In this document: positions 49,553 through 57,074 of the stretch, piece after piece
How the letters are laid out: each line of letters begins with the position of its first letter
How positions within the stretch are numbered: position 1 is the first letter of the stretch
Assembly: GCA_044867425.1 (NCBI GenBank)
Contig: JBIOUX010000150.1
Span: 1-64,000, forward strand
Reading direction: 5' to 3'
Length of the DNA stretch: 64,000 bases
Source of the DNA: CAWBJP01 sp044867425
GTDB lineage: Bacteria > Actinomycetota > Acidimicrobiia > IMCC26256 > BP-133
Translations under genes and position numbers: made by a program
Notes under the pieces: model-generated
Told to the model about the DNA's origin: nothing
Databases searched by the model: none
Seen by the model: only the letters and a program-made list of their open reading frames with translations

Positions 49553-49655
49553 GGCGTCTCCAGAGGCTGCGCGACGGGGAGGCGCCAAGCGTAGGCGCCC
49601 TCCGACCCGTCGCCGGCGGGAATTTTCGGTGCACAAGCGGCGAAATGCTCGCCGG

Positions 49656-50168
49656 CTACCGGATGAGCTCCTCGGCGAGGAGGTCCATGAGCACGCCGTC
49701 GTGCCAGGTGCCGTCCGTGCCCCGCTCGTACCGGCGCAGGATGCCGACGGGGCGGAAGCCGACCTTGCCGTAGGCCCGGATGGCGGCGTCGTTGTCGGCC
49801 GCGGGGTCGATCACCAGGCGGTGGTGGCCGTGGTCGTCGATCAGGTGCCGGGCCAGGGTGCGGACGGCGTCGGTGCCGACCCCCCGGCCGTGCACGGCGG
49901 GATCGACGTAGATGTCCATGCTGGCGTGGCGGTAGTCGGGGTCGTCCTCCGCTTCCCACTGGATCCAGCCCACCACGGCGCCCTCGTGCTCGATCACGTA
50001 GGCGGTGACGTCGGGCCCGGCGAAGTCCTCCTCGACGGCGGCGACCAGATCGTCCCCGCCCCGCCAGCGCTCGTAGACCTCCGGCGTGCGGCGGATGCTC
50101 ACCAGAGCGGGGATGTCGTCCCGGGTGGCGGGGCGCAGCCGGACCAGCGCTCCGGTCAGGATCGTCAC
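49656..50168 (-). CDS. GNAT-family N-acetyltransferase
   Basis: 170 residues from GTG 50168 (VTILTGALVRLRPATRDD); an upstream start at 50192 is possible but would run into a palindromic repeat. The acetyl-CoA loop is visible as DPAVHGRGVGTDAVRTLARH, and the terminal strands as HHRLVIDPAADNDAAIRAYG and KVGFRPVGILRRYE. The pattern is that of RimJ/RimL and aminoglycoside 6'-acetyltransferase relatives. Substrate unknown; resistance cannot be claimed. Confidence 0.87.
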   Translation of the reverse strand: MTILTGALVRLRPATRDDIPALVSIRRTPEVYERWRGGDDLVAAVEEDFAGPDVTAYVIEHEGAVVGWIQWEAEDDPDYRHASMDIYVDPAVHGRGVGTDAVRTLARHLIDDHGHHRLVIDPAADNDAAIRAYGKVGFRPVGILRRYERGTDGTWHDGVLMDLLAEELIR

Positions 50169-50191
50169 GCCGGGCAATCTACGACCCGTCA

Positions 50192-50254
50192 CCCCCCGTT
50201 CCGCGTTAACCGAACCCGGCTGAGAGCCGGGTTTCGCTAACGCGCGATGGGGGG
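50192..50254. repeat. Dispersed palindromic element, copy C
   Basis: Arms CGCGTTAACCGAACCCGGCT (50202-50221) and AGCCGGGTTTCGCTAACGCG (50225-50244) pair with three mismatches about a GAG loop, and the dyad extends to CCCCCCGT and GATGGGGGG outside. It lies between the divergent GNAT gene and the DUF5655 gene. The right arm is nearly identical to that of copy B and similar to copy A. Confidence 0.75.
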
Positions 50255-50272
50255 TGGGGGCGATGGGGCACG

Positions 50273-50698
50273 ATGGTCGGCGTGCCGGCGTGGAGATGTC
50301 CCGAGTGCGGGCGCCAGTTCGGGCGGGCCCGCCAGGCGCACGAGTGCGCCCCGGCCATGACGCTCGAGGAGTACTTCTCGACGGGGCCGGCGCACGAGCG
50401 CCCCGTCTTCGAGGCTGTGCTGCGCCACCTGGAGACGCTCGGGCCGGTGCACGTCGAGCCCGTCTCGGTCGGGATCTTCCTCAAGCGGTCCCGGACGTTC
50501 GCCGAGCTGCGACCCATGCAGCACTGGGTGGCGCTGTGGTTCTGGCTGCCGCACCCCGTCCGGCACCGCACGATCACCAGGAAGGTGCAGCAATTCCACG
50601 GCCGCTACGTCCACGTGGCCAACCTGCGCAGCCCGGCCGACCTCGACGACGAGCTGTCCGGCTGGCTCACGGAGGCCTACCTCAGCTCGCCCCCCTGA
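50273..50698 (+). CDS. DUF5655-domain protein with an N-terminal zinc ribbon-like motif
   Basis: 141 residues from ATG 50273, with GTG 50282 as an alternative. The N-terminus has C-P-E-C and a later HEC (RCPECGRQFGRARQAHEC), a possible zinc site. The remainder matches DUF5655: LEEYFSTGPAHERPVFEAVL, FLKRSRTFAELRPMQHWVAL, RTITRKVQQFHGRYVHVANL. Function unknown; the fold resembles small DUF1801-type modules. Its 3' end overlaps the opposite GGDEF-EAL gene by 17 bp. Confidence 0.75.
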   Translation: MVGVPAWRCPECGRQFGRARQAHECAPAMTLEEYFSTGPAHERPVFEAVLRHLETLGPVHVEPVSVGIFLKRSRTFAELRPMQHWVALWFWLPHPVRHRTITRKVQQFHGRYVHVANLRSPADLDDELSGWLTEAYLSSPP

Positions 50699-53486
50699 AG
50701 GGTCCGGCGTTGGACGGGGCCAGGTCGCCCCACGGGGTGTGGGCTGCGATCCACCGCCTGGCGGCGTCGGCGGGCAGTGGACGGCTCCACAGGTAGCCCT
50801 GGCCCTGCTCGCAGCCCAGGGCCCGCAGCTGGGCCAGCTGCTCGGCGGTCTCCACGCCCTCAGCCGTGGTGGTGAGCCCGAAGGCGTGGGCCAGGTCGAT
50901 GACGCTGGCCACGATGGCCCGGTCCTGGTGGTCCTGGCACAGGCCGGCCACGAAGGAGCGGTCGATCTTGAGCACGTCGACCGGGAAACGCTTGAGGTAG
51001 GTGAGCGAGGAGAAGCCGGTCCCGAAGTCGTCAACCCCGATGCGGACGCCCAGCGCCTTCAGGCGGTTGAGGGCCCGGGTGCTGGATTCGCTGTCCTCGA
51101 GCAGGGCGCTCTCGGTGATCTCCAGGCACAGCCGGCCCGGTTCGAGCCCCGAGTCGGCCAGGGCCTCCTCCACCACCGAGCACAGGTCCGGGGCCAGCAG
51201 CTGGCGGGCGGCCAGGTTGAGCGACAGCCACAGCTCGCCCCCGCAATAGTCCGCGCCCGCAGGCCACGCCATCACCTGCCGGCAGGCGGTGGCCAGCACG
51301 GCAGCGCCGAGGGGGACCACCAGCCCCGTCTCCTCGGCCAGGGCGATGAACTCGCCGGGCGGGAGGAGGCCGCGCTGGGGGTGGTCCCAGCGCACCAGAC
51401 CCTCCACCCCCACCAGCCCGCCGGTGGCGAGGTCGAGGGCCGGCTGGTAGTGCACCACCAGCTCGCCGCGCTGGATCCCCCGGCGCAGGGCGTTGGCCGT
51501 CTCGTGCCGGGCCAGGGCCAGCTCGAGGGTGGTCACGTCGAAGACCTCGTGGCGGTTCCGGCCCTGCTCCTTGGCCCGGTACATGGCGGCGTCGGCATCC
51601 CGGACGAGCGACTCGGGGGTCTCCCCGGCGCTGGCCGGCGGCGCGTAGGCGATCCCGATGCTGACGGTGACGGTCGTCTCCTCCCCGGCCACCACCATGG
51701 GGGCGGCCACGACGGCGGCCAGCCGGCCGGCCAGCGCCTCGGCCTCGGCCTGGTCGGCGACGCCCTCGCACAGCACGACGAACTCGTCGCCCCCGAAGCG
51801 GGCCACCGTGTCCTCGACCCGCATGGCGTCCCGCAGGCGGGCGGCCACCTCCACCAGCAGCTCGTCGCCGGCGGCGTGGCCCAGGCTGTCGTTGAGCCAC
51901 TTGAACCGGTCCAGGTCCAGGAACAGCACCGCCGTGCCCGACGGGTGGCGGGTGCGCCGGGTCAGGACCTGGCCCAGGCGGTCGAGGAACAGCGCCCGGT
52001 TGGGCAGCTGGGTGAGGGAGTCGTGCCCGGCCTGGAAGAGGATGGCCTCCTCGGCCAGCTTGCGCTCGGTGACGTCCTGGATCGTCCCGATCAGGTGGTC
52101 CAGGGTGCCGGCGCCGTCCAGGACGGGGCGGACCTGTCCGTGCACCCAGCGGACCTCGCCGCCGGGGAGGACGATGCGGTACTCGATCGACGTCGGCACC
52201 GTGGTCCGGGGAGCGGCCTGCCAGGCCTCCATGACCTCGTCCCGGTCGTCGGGGTGGATCCGGGAGGCGAAGGCCTCACCATGGTTGGCGACCGCGTCGG
52301 GTTCGAGCCCGAGGATCCGGTACATCTCGTCGGACCAGGCCACCGCCCCCGTGGCCGGGTCCCACGTGTAGCTGCCCAGCCGGGCCGTCCGCTGGGCTTC
52401 AGCCAGCTGGAACTCCCGCTCGGCGAGGACCTGGCGGCCGATCCGCTCCCGGTCGAAGAGCTCGGCCCGGTCGAGGGCGAGACCGGCCAGGTGGGCCAGG
52501 GTCTGGAGGAGCCCGAGCTCCTCGATGCCGAAGAAGGGCGTCGAGGCCGTCGTGACCACCGCCATCCATCCCGACCCGACCCGCACGGCGACGACATCGG
52601 GGAGGACGACGGGCTCCTCGTCGGGACTGCCGGCGGCGGGGAGGCGCCCGGCCAGGACGGCAGCTTCCGCATCGGTGATGCCGTGCACCGCCCGCACCAC
52701 CCCGTCGCCGTCGACCAGCACCGCCGCCTGGGCGCCGACCAGCCGGGCGGCGTGGGGCAGCATCAGGGTGGTCACCCGCTCGGTGGTGTCCGCCCGCATC
52801 AGGTCGGCCTCGGCCCGGCGGAACCGCTCCATCTCCGGCCGCCGCCAGCGGGCCCGCAGCGCCGGGGGCGGCGCGAAGCCGGCCAGGAAGAGCACGGCGC
52901 TCCCGAGGCCGGTCCAGGCATGGTCGCTGGCGTTGGCCAGCAGGATGATCGTCAGGTTGAGCACGACGGCGGCGATGGCCAGCATCCGCATGCGCTGACG
53001 GGCGACGCTCGGCTGGCCCCGTCCGCCCCGCCACAGCCGGACCACGGACAGGAACGACAGCGCCGTCCAGCCGGCCAGGAAACCCCCGGCGTAGATGGCG
53101 TACCACCACGGCCACGACCCCGGCTGCCCCCCCGGGACTTCGGGCAGGGCGAAGGCCGCGGCGGCGAAGAGCGCGGTCCCGGCCCCCGCCACCACCCCGG
53201 CGCGCCGGGGTGCCTCCAGGAACGCACAGGTGAAGCGGTACAGGCAGTACGGGAACAGCGCCAGGTCGACGATGAGCACGCGGTCGAACCAGTACCAGTC
53301 GCCGATGGCCTTGGCCGACAAGGGGATGAACCGGTCGGCCAGCAGGATCCCGCCCAGCAGGGCGAAGGTGACGGCCAGCCAGCCAGCGGCCGGCTCCCGC
53401 CGCCGGCGCCACTTCTCCAGTGCGGCCACGGCGAGCAGGACGAAGACCTCCAGCTCCAGCCACTCGGTGAGGCCGAGGAGGGTCAC
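50682..53486 (-). CDS. Membrane-bound GAF-PAS-GGDEF-EAL protein
   Basis: 934 residues. Residues 1-210 contain about seven helices (WLAVTFALLGGILLADRFIP, MLAIAAVVLNLTIILLANAS), like 7TM sensor modules. A GAF-like domain spans about 225-350, PAS about 375-480 (IEYRIVLPGGEVRWVHGQVR), GGDEF about 490-650 with ARFGGDEFVVL, EAL about 665-915. The EAL motif reads EGL (VEGLVRW), with EITES, DDFGTGFSS, KIDRSFV and EGVE retained, so phosphodiesterase activity is still possible. It is the third c-di-GMP protein in the window and the only membrane-bound one. Confidence 0.92.
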   Translation of the reverse strand: MTLLGLTEWLELEVFVLLAVAALEKWRRRREPAAGWLAVTFALLGGILLADRFIPLSAKAIGDWYWFDRVLIVDLALFPYCLYRFTCAFLEAPRRAGVVAGAGTALFAAAAFALPEVPGGQPGSWPWWYAIYAGGFLAGWTALSFLSVVRLWRGGRGQPSVARQRMRMLAIAAVVLNLTIILLANASDHAWTGLGSAVLFLAGFAPPPALRARWRRPEMERFRRAEADLMRADTTERVTTLMLPHAARLVGAQAAVLVDGDGVVRAVHGITDAEAAVLAGRLPAAGSPDEEPVVLPDVVAVRVGSGWMAVVTTASTPFFGIEELGLLQTLAHLAGLALDRAELFDRERIGRQVLAEREFQLAEAQRTARLGSYTWDPATGAVAWSDEMYRILGLEPDAVANHGEAFASRIHPDDRDEVMEAWQAAPRTTVPTSIEYRIVLPGGEVRWVHGQVRPVLDGAGTLDHLIGTIQDVTERKLAEEAILFQAGHDSLTQLPNRALFLDRLGQVLTRRTRHPSGTAVLFLDLDRFKWLNDSLGHAAGDELLVEVAARLRDAMRVEDTVARFGGDEFVVLCEGVADQAEAEALAGRLAAVVAAPMVVAGEETTVTVSIGIAYAPPASAGETPESLVRDADAAMYRAKEQGRNRHEVFDVTTLELALARHETANALRRGIQRGELVVHYQPALDLATGGLVGVEGLVRWDHPQRGLLPPGEFIALAEETGLVVPLGAAVLATACRQVMAWPAGADYCGGELWLSLNLAARQLLAPDLCSVVEEALADSGLEPGRLCLEITESALLEDSESSTRALNRLKALGVRIGVDDFGTGFSSLTYLKRFPVDVLKIDRSFVAGLCQDHQDRAIVASVIDLAHAFGLTTTAEGVETAEQLAQLRALGCEQGQGYLWSRPLPADAARRWIAAHTPWGDLAPSNAGPFRGAS

Positions 53487-53677
53487 GCTGTTTTCTATCG
53501 GCGGGCGAGGCGGGGGGCGCGGCGCAATGGGGAGGATTCCGCGTCACAAAGCGAGCGAACCTTCCGAACCCAGGTGGCGTCGCGTTAAGAGGCTCTGAAG
53601 AGTGGCCTCCACCCGTTGGTCCGCGGGTTCGGCACTCGTACCATCCGGCCCGGAGAGACCCGAGACGGGAGGACGCT

Positions 53678-55009
53678 ATGGACCTGATCCGGCCTGACGA
53701 CGCCCGTTACGACGAAGCCCGCAGCGTGTTCAACGCCATGATCGACAAGCGGCCGGCGGTCATCGCCCAGTGCGACGGCGCGGGCGATGTCGCCGAGGCC
53801 CTGGGGCTCGCCCGCCGGGAGGGCTACGACGTGGCGGTGCGGGCCAGCGGGCACTCCGTCGCCGGGATGTCTCTCAACGACGGCGGCCTGGTGATCGACG
53901 TCCGCCCGATGAAGGCGATCGCCGTCGATCCCGAGCGCCGGCGGGTCAGGGTCGGCGCCGGCGTCACCTGGGGCGAGTTCGACCGGGCCACCCAAAAGCA
54001 CGGCCTCGCCACCACCGGGGGGCGGGTGTCCACCACCGGCGTCGCCGGGCTCACGCTGGGGGGAGGCTCGGGCTGGCTCGAGCGCAGGTACGGGCTGAGC
54101 TGCGACAACCTGGTGTCCGTCGACCTGGTGACCGCCGACGGGCGCCTCATCACCGCCTCCGAACGGGACCACCCCGACCTGTTCTGGGCCCTGCACGGTG
54201 GCGGCGGGAACTTCGGCGTCGCCGTGGCCTTCGAGTTCCAGCTCCATCCCGTCGGTCCCACCGTGCTCGCCGGCCTGCTCGGCTGGCCGGGCGACGCCGC
54301 CCCGGACGTGAGCCGGCTCTACCGCGACCTCGCCTTCTCCGCCCCCGACGAGTTCGGCTCCGCCCTGGTCCTGCTCACCGGCCCGCCCATGGACTTCATC
54401 CCCGTCCACCTGCAGGGGACCACGCTGGTGGCCGTGGCCGCCCTGTGGACGGGGGTCCCCAGCCAGGGCGAGGACGTGCTGGCGTCGTTCCGGGACCTCA
54501 AGCCCGAGATCGACCTCGTCGGGCCCATGCCCTACGCCGAGTTCCAGTGCATGATCGACGACCCCCCGGGGCTCCACAACTACTGGACGGCCGACTACCA
54601 CGACGACTTCCCCGACGAGGCCCTGGAGATCTTCGTGAAGTACGGCTTCGAGCGGAAGTCACCCCACGCCCAGCAGCTGCTGGTGCCCTGGGGCGGGGCC
54701 GTGGCCCAGGTCGCCGAGGACGCCACCCCCCTGACCAAGCGCTCGGTGCGGTGGATCACCCACCCCTTCGCCCTGTGGGAGGACCCCGCCGGCACCGACG
54801 AGAACATCGCCTGGGCCCGGGGCTTCCGCCGCGACATCGCCCCCTTCACCAACGGCGGGATCTACCTCAACTTCATCGGCGACGAAGGCCAGGATCGGGT
54901 CCGGGCCGCCTTCGGGGCGGAGAAGTACGCCCGGCTGGCCGCCATCAAGGCCGGCTACGACCCGGACAACGTCTTCCGGGGCAACCAGAACATCGTCCCC
55001 GCCCGCTGA
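53678..55009 (+). CDS. FAD-linked oxidoreductase (berberine-bridge-enzyme type)
   Basis: 443 residues. The PCMH-type FAD domain has VRASGHSVAGMSLNDGG with H59, the residue that binds the 8-alpha position of FAD covalently, then TTGGRVSTTGVAGLTLGGGS and LHGGGGNFGVAVAFEFQLHP. The C-terminal BBE segment has YDPDNVFRGNQNI. The second covalent Cys of the classical bicovalent form is not evident, so it is probably singly linked. The family oxidises alcohols, sugars or secondary metabolites. No signal peptide. Substrate unknown; no cluster partners. Confidence 0.9.
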   Translation: MDLIRPDDARYDEARSVFNAMIDKRPAVIAQCDGAGDVAEALGLARREGYDVAVRASGHSVAGMSLNDGGLVIDVRPMKAIAVDPERRRVRVGAGVTWGEFDRATQKHGLATTGGRVSTTGVAGLTLGGGSGWLERRYGLSCDNLVSVDLVTADGRLITASERDHPDLFWALHGGGGNFGVAVAFEFQLHPVGPTVLAGLLGWPGDAAPDVSRLYRDLAFSAPDEFGSALVLLTGPPMDFIPVHLQGTTLVAVAALWTGVPSQGEDVLASFRDLKPEIDLVGPMPYAEFQCMIDDPPGLHNYWTADYHDDFPDEALEIFVKYGFERKSPHAQQLLVPWGGAVAQVAEDATPLTKRSVRWITHPFALWEDPAGTDENIAWARGFRRDIAPFTNGGIYLNFIGDEGQDRVRAAFGAEKYARLAAIKAGYDPDNVFRGNQNIVPAR

Positions 55010-55076
55010 CGAGAAGCCCTCGGCGGGGGTTCAGGCGGTCCAGTCGAACAGAGCGCCCGAGGTGCGCCGGGCTGGG

Positions 55077-55580
55077 TCATCCCGACGCCCCTTGGCGTCT
55101 GAGGAGGGCGCGAAGTTCGGGAAGGACCAGCCGGTCCTTGTTCCTTCCCGCTGCCTCCTTGGAGCGGACGACGTCGGCCAGCGCCGCCACCACGATCGGT
55201 ACACCGTGGATGGTGAGCTCGACGGCGTCGCGGCGCAGGTCGGCGTAGCCCTGCGTCCCGGACGGAACGAAGCTGATGTCGAGGTCACCGAATCGGGTGG
55301 TCAAGTTCAGGGTCTCGCAGCGGTCCAGGGAGGCGGCGGAGCGGTCGAAGTCGACGCCCCCCGGCTCCTTGTCGACTCGGAGCCTGGCCTGGAGCTCCTT
55401 CAGGGCGGCGGCTAAGCGGGCGAGATTGTCGGCGCGCCGGCGGGGGGTGATGTCGAGGTCGAAGGTGACATGGGTGGAGCCGTACAGGGTGGCCGCCAGT
55501 CCCCCGATGACGACGTACTCCACTTCGTGGGCCGCGAGCACGCCGAAGAGAGCGGCGGGGTCGAAGCCCCCTTCAGCCAC
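55077..55580 (-). CDS. Nucleotidyltransferase-fold protein (AbiEii/DUF6036 type)
   Basis: 167 residues from GTG 55580, overlapping the HTH gene by eight bases. The polymerase-beta nucleotidyltransferase motif is complete: VIGGLAATLYG, then FDLDIT (DxD) and a third Asp in FGDLDISFVP. YADLRRDAVELTIHGVPIVV and VVRSKEAAGRNKDRL follow, as in DUF6036 and AbiEii-like proteins. Such enzymes paired with a small HTH protein are often toxin-antitoxin or phage-defence modules. Activity looks intact, but the role is inferred from context. Confidence 0.8.
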   Translation of the reverse strand: MAEGGFDPAALFGVLAAHEVEYVVIGGLAATLYGSTHVTFDLDITPRRRADNLARLAAALKELQARLRVDKEPGGVDFDRSAASLDRCETLNLTTRFGDLDISFVPSGTQGYADLRRDAVELTIHGVPIVVAALADVVRSKEAAGRNKDRLVLPELRALLRRQGASG

Positions 55581-55893
55581 GGCCGTTCGAGATCTGCCGG
55601 CGCCCTTCCTCGATGAAACGAACCGTGCGCACGAGTTGGTCCAGGCGCTCTTCTGGTGAAAGGGCAAGGTTCTGGAGGGACGCTCCATCGGCGGTGTCGG
55701 CGTGCGCAAGTGCCAGCTGCAACTCGAGTCCGCAGGCGCCTACCAGTCGTTCCACCGTGGAGAGCGAGGGTTCGACCCGACCGCTTTCCCAACGGGCGAT
55801 CGCCGGCTGCTGAAGACCAGTGCGATTGGCCAGCTCCTGCTGGCTGATGCCGGCCCGCCGCCGGGCTTCCCGGATCAGCTGTGCACCCGTCAC
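55573..55893 (-). CDS. XRE-family HTH protein paired with the nucleotidyltransferase
   Basis: 106 residues from GTG 55893. The HTH is at about residues 5-65 (RRRAGISQQELANRTGLQQP, then IARWESGRVEPSLSTVERLV). A helical C-terminus follows (LALSPEERLDQLVRTVRFIE). The GTG lies only six bases after a likely -10 box, so the mRNA may be leaderless. A palindrome at the promoter suggests autoregulation. It may be the antitoxin or regulator of the following enzyme. Confidence 0.85.
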   Translation of the reverse strand: MTGAQLIREARRRAGISQQELANRTGLQQPAIARWESGRVEPSLSTVERLVGACGLELQLALAHADTADGASLQNLALSPEERLDQLVRTVRFIEEGRRQISNGRG

Positions 55894-55899
55894 ATCTTG

Positions 55900-55929
55900 A
55901 CTATAACAAATTCGTTATAAGAGGCGCAA
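55900..55929 (-). promoter_or_regulatory. Promoter and operator of the HTH-nucleotidyltransferase pair
   Basis: On the minus strand: -35 TTGCGC (55929-55924), 18-base spacer, -10 TATAGT (55905-55900), GTG start at 55893. The inverted repeat TATAAC-AAATTC-GTTATA (55902-55919) covers the -10 and spacer, in an AT-rich island unlike the surrounding DNA. Binding of the HTH protein here would block its own transcription. Confidence 0.6.
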
Positions 55930-55953
55930 CGCCGCCGGCCACCCGTTCTGGAG

Positions 55954-56373
55954 TCAGAGGCGACCAGCCAGCGACTCGGTGAGGGATCCGATGCCCAGAA
56001 GGTTGTCGAGCACGCCGCCTGCCACCTTCGGATGCTCGAGCGCCGGTCCCTCGAGGGGCGGAACGGGCTGGATCGAGAGTTCGGGGTCATTGACGAGGCC
56101 GAGACCGCCGAGGAGCCCGTCGAGCAGCCCTCCCGTCCCACCGAGAATCCCGCCGAGCAGGCCGGAGTCGCCGCTGAGCAGGCTGCCGAGTCCGCCTTCA
56201 ATGTCACCGGTGATGACCGGCAGGTCATCGGCGAACACGTCCCCGACGTCGGTTCCGAAGAAGTCGGGAGTCTCAGGGCCGTCGTCAGCCTGAGCGGCGA
56301 CCGTGCCGCCGAGCCCCAGCCCGAGGCCGAAGGCAAGAGAAGCGGCGGCCAGCCGTCTCGTGTTGCGGGACAT
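55954..56373 (-). CDS. Small secreted Gly/Leu-rich protein
   Basis: 139 residues from ATG 56373, with AAGGAG nine bases upstream. Signal peptide RLAAASLAFGLGLGLGGTVA, cut near AAQADD. The mature part is acidic, then Gly/Leu-rich with short repeats (GGLGSLLSGDSGLLGGILGG, GGLLDGLLGGLGL), and ends with a VLDNLLGIGSLTESLAGRL helix. The repeat composition is like chaplin-type or other surface-active actinobacterial proteins, but no chaplin domain is seen. Function unknown. Confidence 0.65.
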   Translation of the reverse strand: MSRNTRRLAAASLAFGLGLGLGGTVAAQADDGPETPDFFGTDVGDVFADDLPVITGDIEGGLGSLLSGDSGLLGGILGGTGGLLDGLLGGLGLVNDPELSIQPVPPLEGPALEHPKVAGGVLDNLLGIGSLTESLAGRL

Positions 56374-56561
56374 GGTGGTTCTCCTTGCCGCCCCCTGCAT
56401 GTGCCGCTCACTCGATGCGGCGAATCATGACCAAAGGCATCTAAGGGAACGATTCGACTGAATTCCGACAATTCCTCCTGCTGGCTCGGCCGCGGGTGTC
56501 GGTCGGCGAGGACGCCGCCCGGGGATCCGGATAGCCTCCCTTCTACCTGAAGGCTGAGGGG

Positions 56562-57062
56562 GTGATGTCTGTGTCACGTGTCGCCGAGCATCTGCAGGGT
56601 CGAGGCGTTCCCTTTGAAGTCGTGCCCCATGCGCAGGCCTATACGTCCATCAGCGAGGCCCGGGCCCTGGGTGTTTCCGCCGACGAGGTGGTGAAGTCGG
56701 TCGTGCTCCACACCAACTCCGGCTACGCCCTGGTCGCCGTCCCCGGATACCGCCGGCTGGACATGAAACTGGTCGAGGAGGCGGTAGGGGAGAAGCACAT
56801 CCGGCTGGCCACCGAGGAGGAGCTGACGGAAGCCTTCCCCGACTTCGAGCTGGGGGCCCTGCCGCCGCTCGGCTCCCTGCTCGGGGTGCAGGTCTACGCC
56901 GATCCCGAGGTCATGGCCCATGAGACGGTCGTCTTCGCCGCCGGCAGCCAGACCGAGTCGGTGAAGATGCGCACCAACGATCTGTTCCAGGGCGAGGCGG
57001 TGACCGTCGTGCCCGTCTCCCGCCACCCCGAAGACGCCGACAACGAGTCCGGCCTGCAGTAA
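56562..57062 (+). CDS. YbaK/EbsC-family aminoacyl-tRNA deacylase
   Basis: 166 residues from GTG 56562, or GTG 56571, which has a better spaced GAGGGGG. The YbaK fold is visible: VPFEVVPHAQAYTSISEARA, then EVVKSVVLHTNSGYALVAVP with the conserved Lys, and GALPPLGSLLGVQVYADPEV. Family members hydrolyse mischarged tRNAs such as Cys-tRNAPro. It lies convergent with a decayed cyclase gene. Exact specificity cannot be read. Confidence 0.87.
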   Translation: MMSVSRVAEHLQGRGVPFEVVPHAQAYTSISEARALGVSADEVVKSVVLHTNSGYALVAVPGYRRLDMKLVEEAVGEKHIRLATEEELTEAFPDFELGALPPLGSLLGVQVYADPEVMAHETVVFAAGSQTESVKMRTNDLFQGEAVTVVPVSRHPEDADNESGLQ

Positions 57063-57074
57063 GCCGACCGGCGC

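Noticed and set aside
49656..50168. Aminoglycoside resistance gene
   Set aside because: The GNAT fold is clear, but nothing specific to aminoglycoside acetyltransferases is seen, so no resistance is claimed.
50739..53588. 949-codon plus-strand frame across the membrane GGDEF-EAL gene
   Set aside because: Antisense shadow. The minus strand has clear GGDEF and EAL motifs; the plus reading has none.
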